Below, in pieces: positions 4,346-5,023 of a DNA stretch of 5,023 bases. The translations under genes and the position numbers were made by a program. Position 1 is the stretch's first letter. The number at the start of each line of letters is the position of its first letter. The notes under the pieces are model-generated. The model made no database searches. It saw only the letters and a list, made by a program, of their open reading frames with translations, and was not told the origin of the DNA. Source of the DNA: Candidatus Dadabacteria bacterium (GTDB taxonomy: Bacteria; Desulfobacterota_D; UBA1144; Nemesobacterales; UBA2774); contig JAGVLR010000126.1 in assembly GCA_020054175.1 (NCBI GenBank), positions 1 through 5,023 of the forward strand, written 5' to 3'.

Positions 4346-5023
4346 TCAAACGAAAACTCCTCCCAGATACCCTTCGAGGTCGACGAGGCTCGCGGGCTGG
4401 TTTCTGAATCCGACGTATCCGTCGGGCCTGACGAGGTAGAGCGAAGCCCTTCCTGCGCCGAAGTCCTTGTGCATATGCAGCTCCCCGTCAGTCAATACGG
4501 AGCTCATTCTTCTGTAATCCTCCGGCACGCCCCTCGGCCCGGCTACGACGTGAGCAGCGATAACCCCCTCGTATTTCGCAGTTATTTCGTCGTGAATTTT
4601 TCTGAGCTCGTCGAGCTCCATGTCTTCGGGATCGCCGCCGGTGAAGAGGAGGAGGTTGTGAATCCCGTTCCTGAGGAGGCCGTAGAGGTTTTCTTCTCCG
4701 CCGGAAAGATTCTTGAGACGATAATCCCTCACCCTCTCTCCCGCCGCGAGGTCGTGCCTGTAGCCGTGGTAGCCCTCGACGGTGTCGGGCTGATACCATC
4801 TCTCCGACACTATCGGGCTTTCCTTGTAATGTATCTCTATCTGCGAAAGCGTGGTGATAAGCTTTTCCTGAACCGCGTCGATGCGCGACGCGATCCCTAC
4901 AACCTTGTTCCTGATGGCCGCGAGTATGGGGTTCTGTATACCGGCCATGCGCGTAGCCTTGTCCGTCAGGCTGACGACCTCTTCGCCGACTGGCTGCCGC
5001 TCGGCGTTGTAGCTGTCGAGGAG
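4346..5023 (-). CDS. FAD-dependent aromatic monooxygenase, C-terminal part (5' end beyond window)
   Basis: This is the C-terminal 225 residues of a class A (PheA/TfdB-like) flavoprotein hydroxylase, which uses NAD(P)H and O2 to hydroxylate aromatic rings or polyketides. The reading frame is open to the right edge, so the first ATG in view (4948) is internal. Visible residues begin LLDSYNAERQPVGEEV, the standard end of the FAD-binding domain (LLDxYxxERxPV). IEIHYKESPIV (about 62-72) follows. AAGERVRDYRL (about 93-103) corresponds to the PGxRxPhxxL entry into the thioredoxin-like C-terminal domain. GAGRASLYLVRPDGYVGFR (about 189-207) is the characteristic RPDGYVxxR end motif. The FAD-binding GxGxxG and GD motifs must lie outside the window. 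No terminator is visible after the TGA. The NTF2-like gene follows in the same direction. The substrate cannot be read from this part. Confidence 0.88.
   Translation of the reverse strand, partial: LLDSYNAERQPVGEEVVSLTDKATRMAGIQNPILAAIRNKVVGIASRIDAVQEKLITTLSQIEIHYKESPIVSERWYQPDTVEGYHGYRHDLAAGERVRDYRLKNLSGGEENLYGLLRNGIHNLLLFTGGDPEDMELDELRKIHDEITAKYEGVIAAHVVAGPRGVPEDYRRMSSVLTDGELHMHKDFGAGRASLYLVRPDGYVGFRNQPASLVDLEGYLGGVFV

Noticed and set aside
4346..4948. Monooxygenase fragment read as a complete 200-residue protein starting at 4948
   Set aside because: The frame stays open to the window edge and the added residues (LLDSYNAERQPVG...) are conserved family sequence, so the gene is partial, not short.

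Overview
The window reads as an ordinary, gene-dense stretch of a bacterial chromosome. It holds eight protein-coding genes, two of them cut by the window edges. There are no RNA genes, mobile elements, CRISPR arrays or long repeats that I can see. The DNA is moderately GC-rich, but ATA (Ile) and AGG/AGA (Arg) codons are common. That mix, with the gene content, fits an uncultured Gram-negative lineage such as Desulfobacterota/Deltaproteobacteria or a relative. This placement is an inference held with low confidence.

Left block, minus strand (1-1577): a ROK-family polyphosphate glucokinase (ppgK) lies upstream of the N-terminal part of a transketolase (tkt). The 322-bp space between them has no gene and carries a possible tkt promoter. 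Together they suggest glucose phosphorylation feeding the pentose phosphate pathway.

Centre, plus strand (1815-3723): a four-helix SMR transporter of the SugE/Gdx (guanidinium exporter) type diverges from ppgK. It has a strong AGGAGG ribosome-binding site and a leader with two GC-rich hairpins. A compact folate operon follows: an SDR reductase with a pteridine-reductase-type Asp-Tyr-Lys active site (folM-like), folB (dihydroneopterin aldolase) and a short folK (HPPK). The gaps are 10 and 13 nt. FolB and FolK catalyse consecutive steps, and the SDR probably reduces a dihydropterin or dihydrofolate.

Right block, minus strand (3720-5023): the C-terminal part of a class A FAD-dependent aromatic monooxygenase enters from the right edge. 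It is followed by an NTF2/SnoaL-fold protein with its own good promoter. The last codon of the NTF2-like gene interlocks with the stop of folK, a 3-nt convergent overlap.

I found no clearly undescribed system. The points most worth a second look are the PTR1-type SDR inside the folate operon, the abbreviated FolK that lacks the usual His-containing segment, and the structured Gdx leader that matches no guanidine riboswitch class I know.
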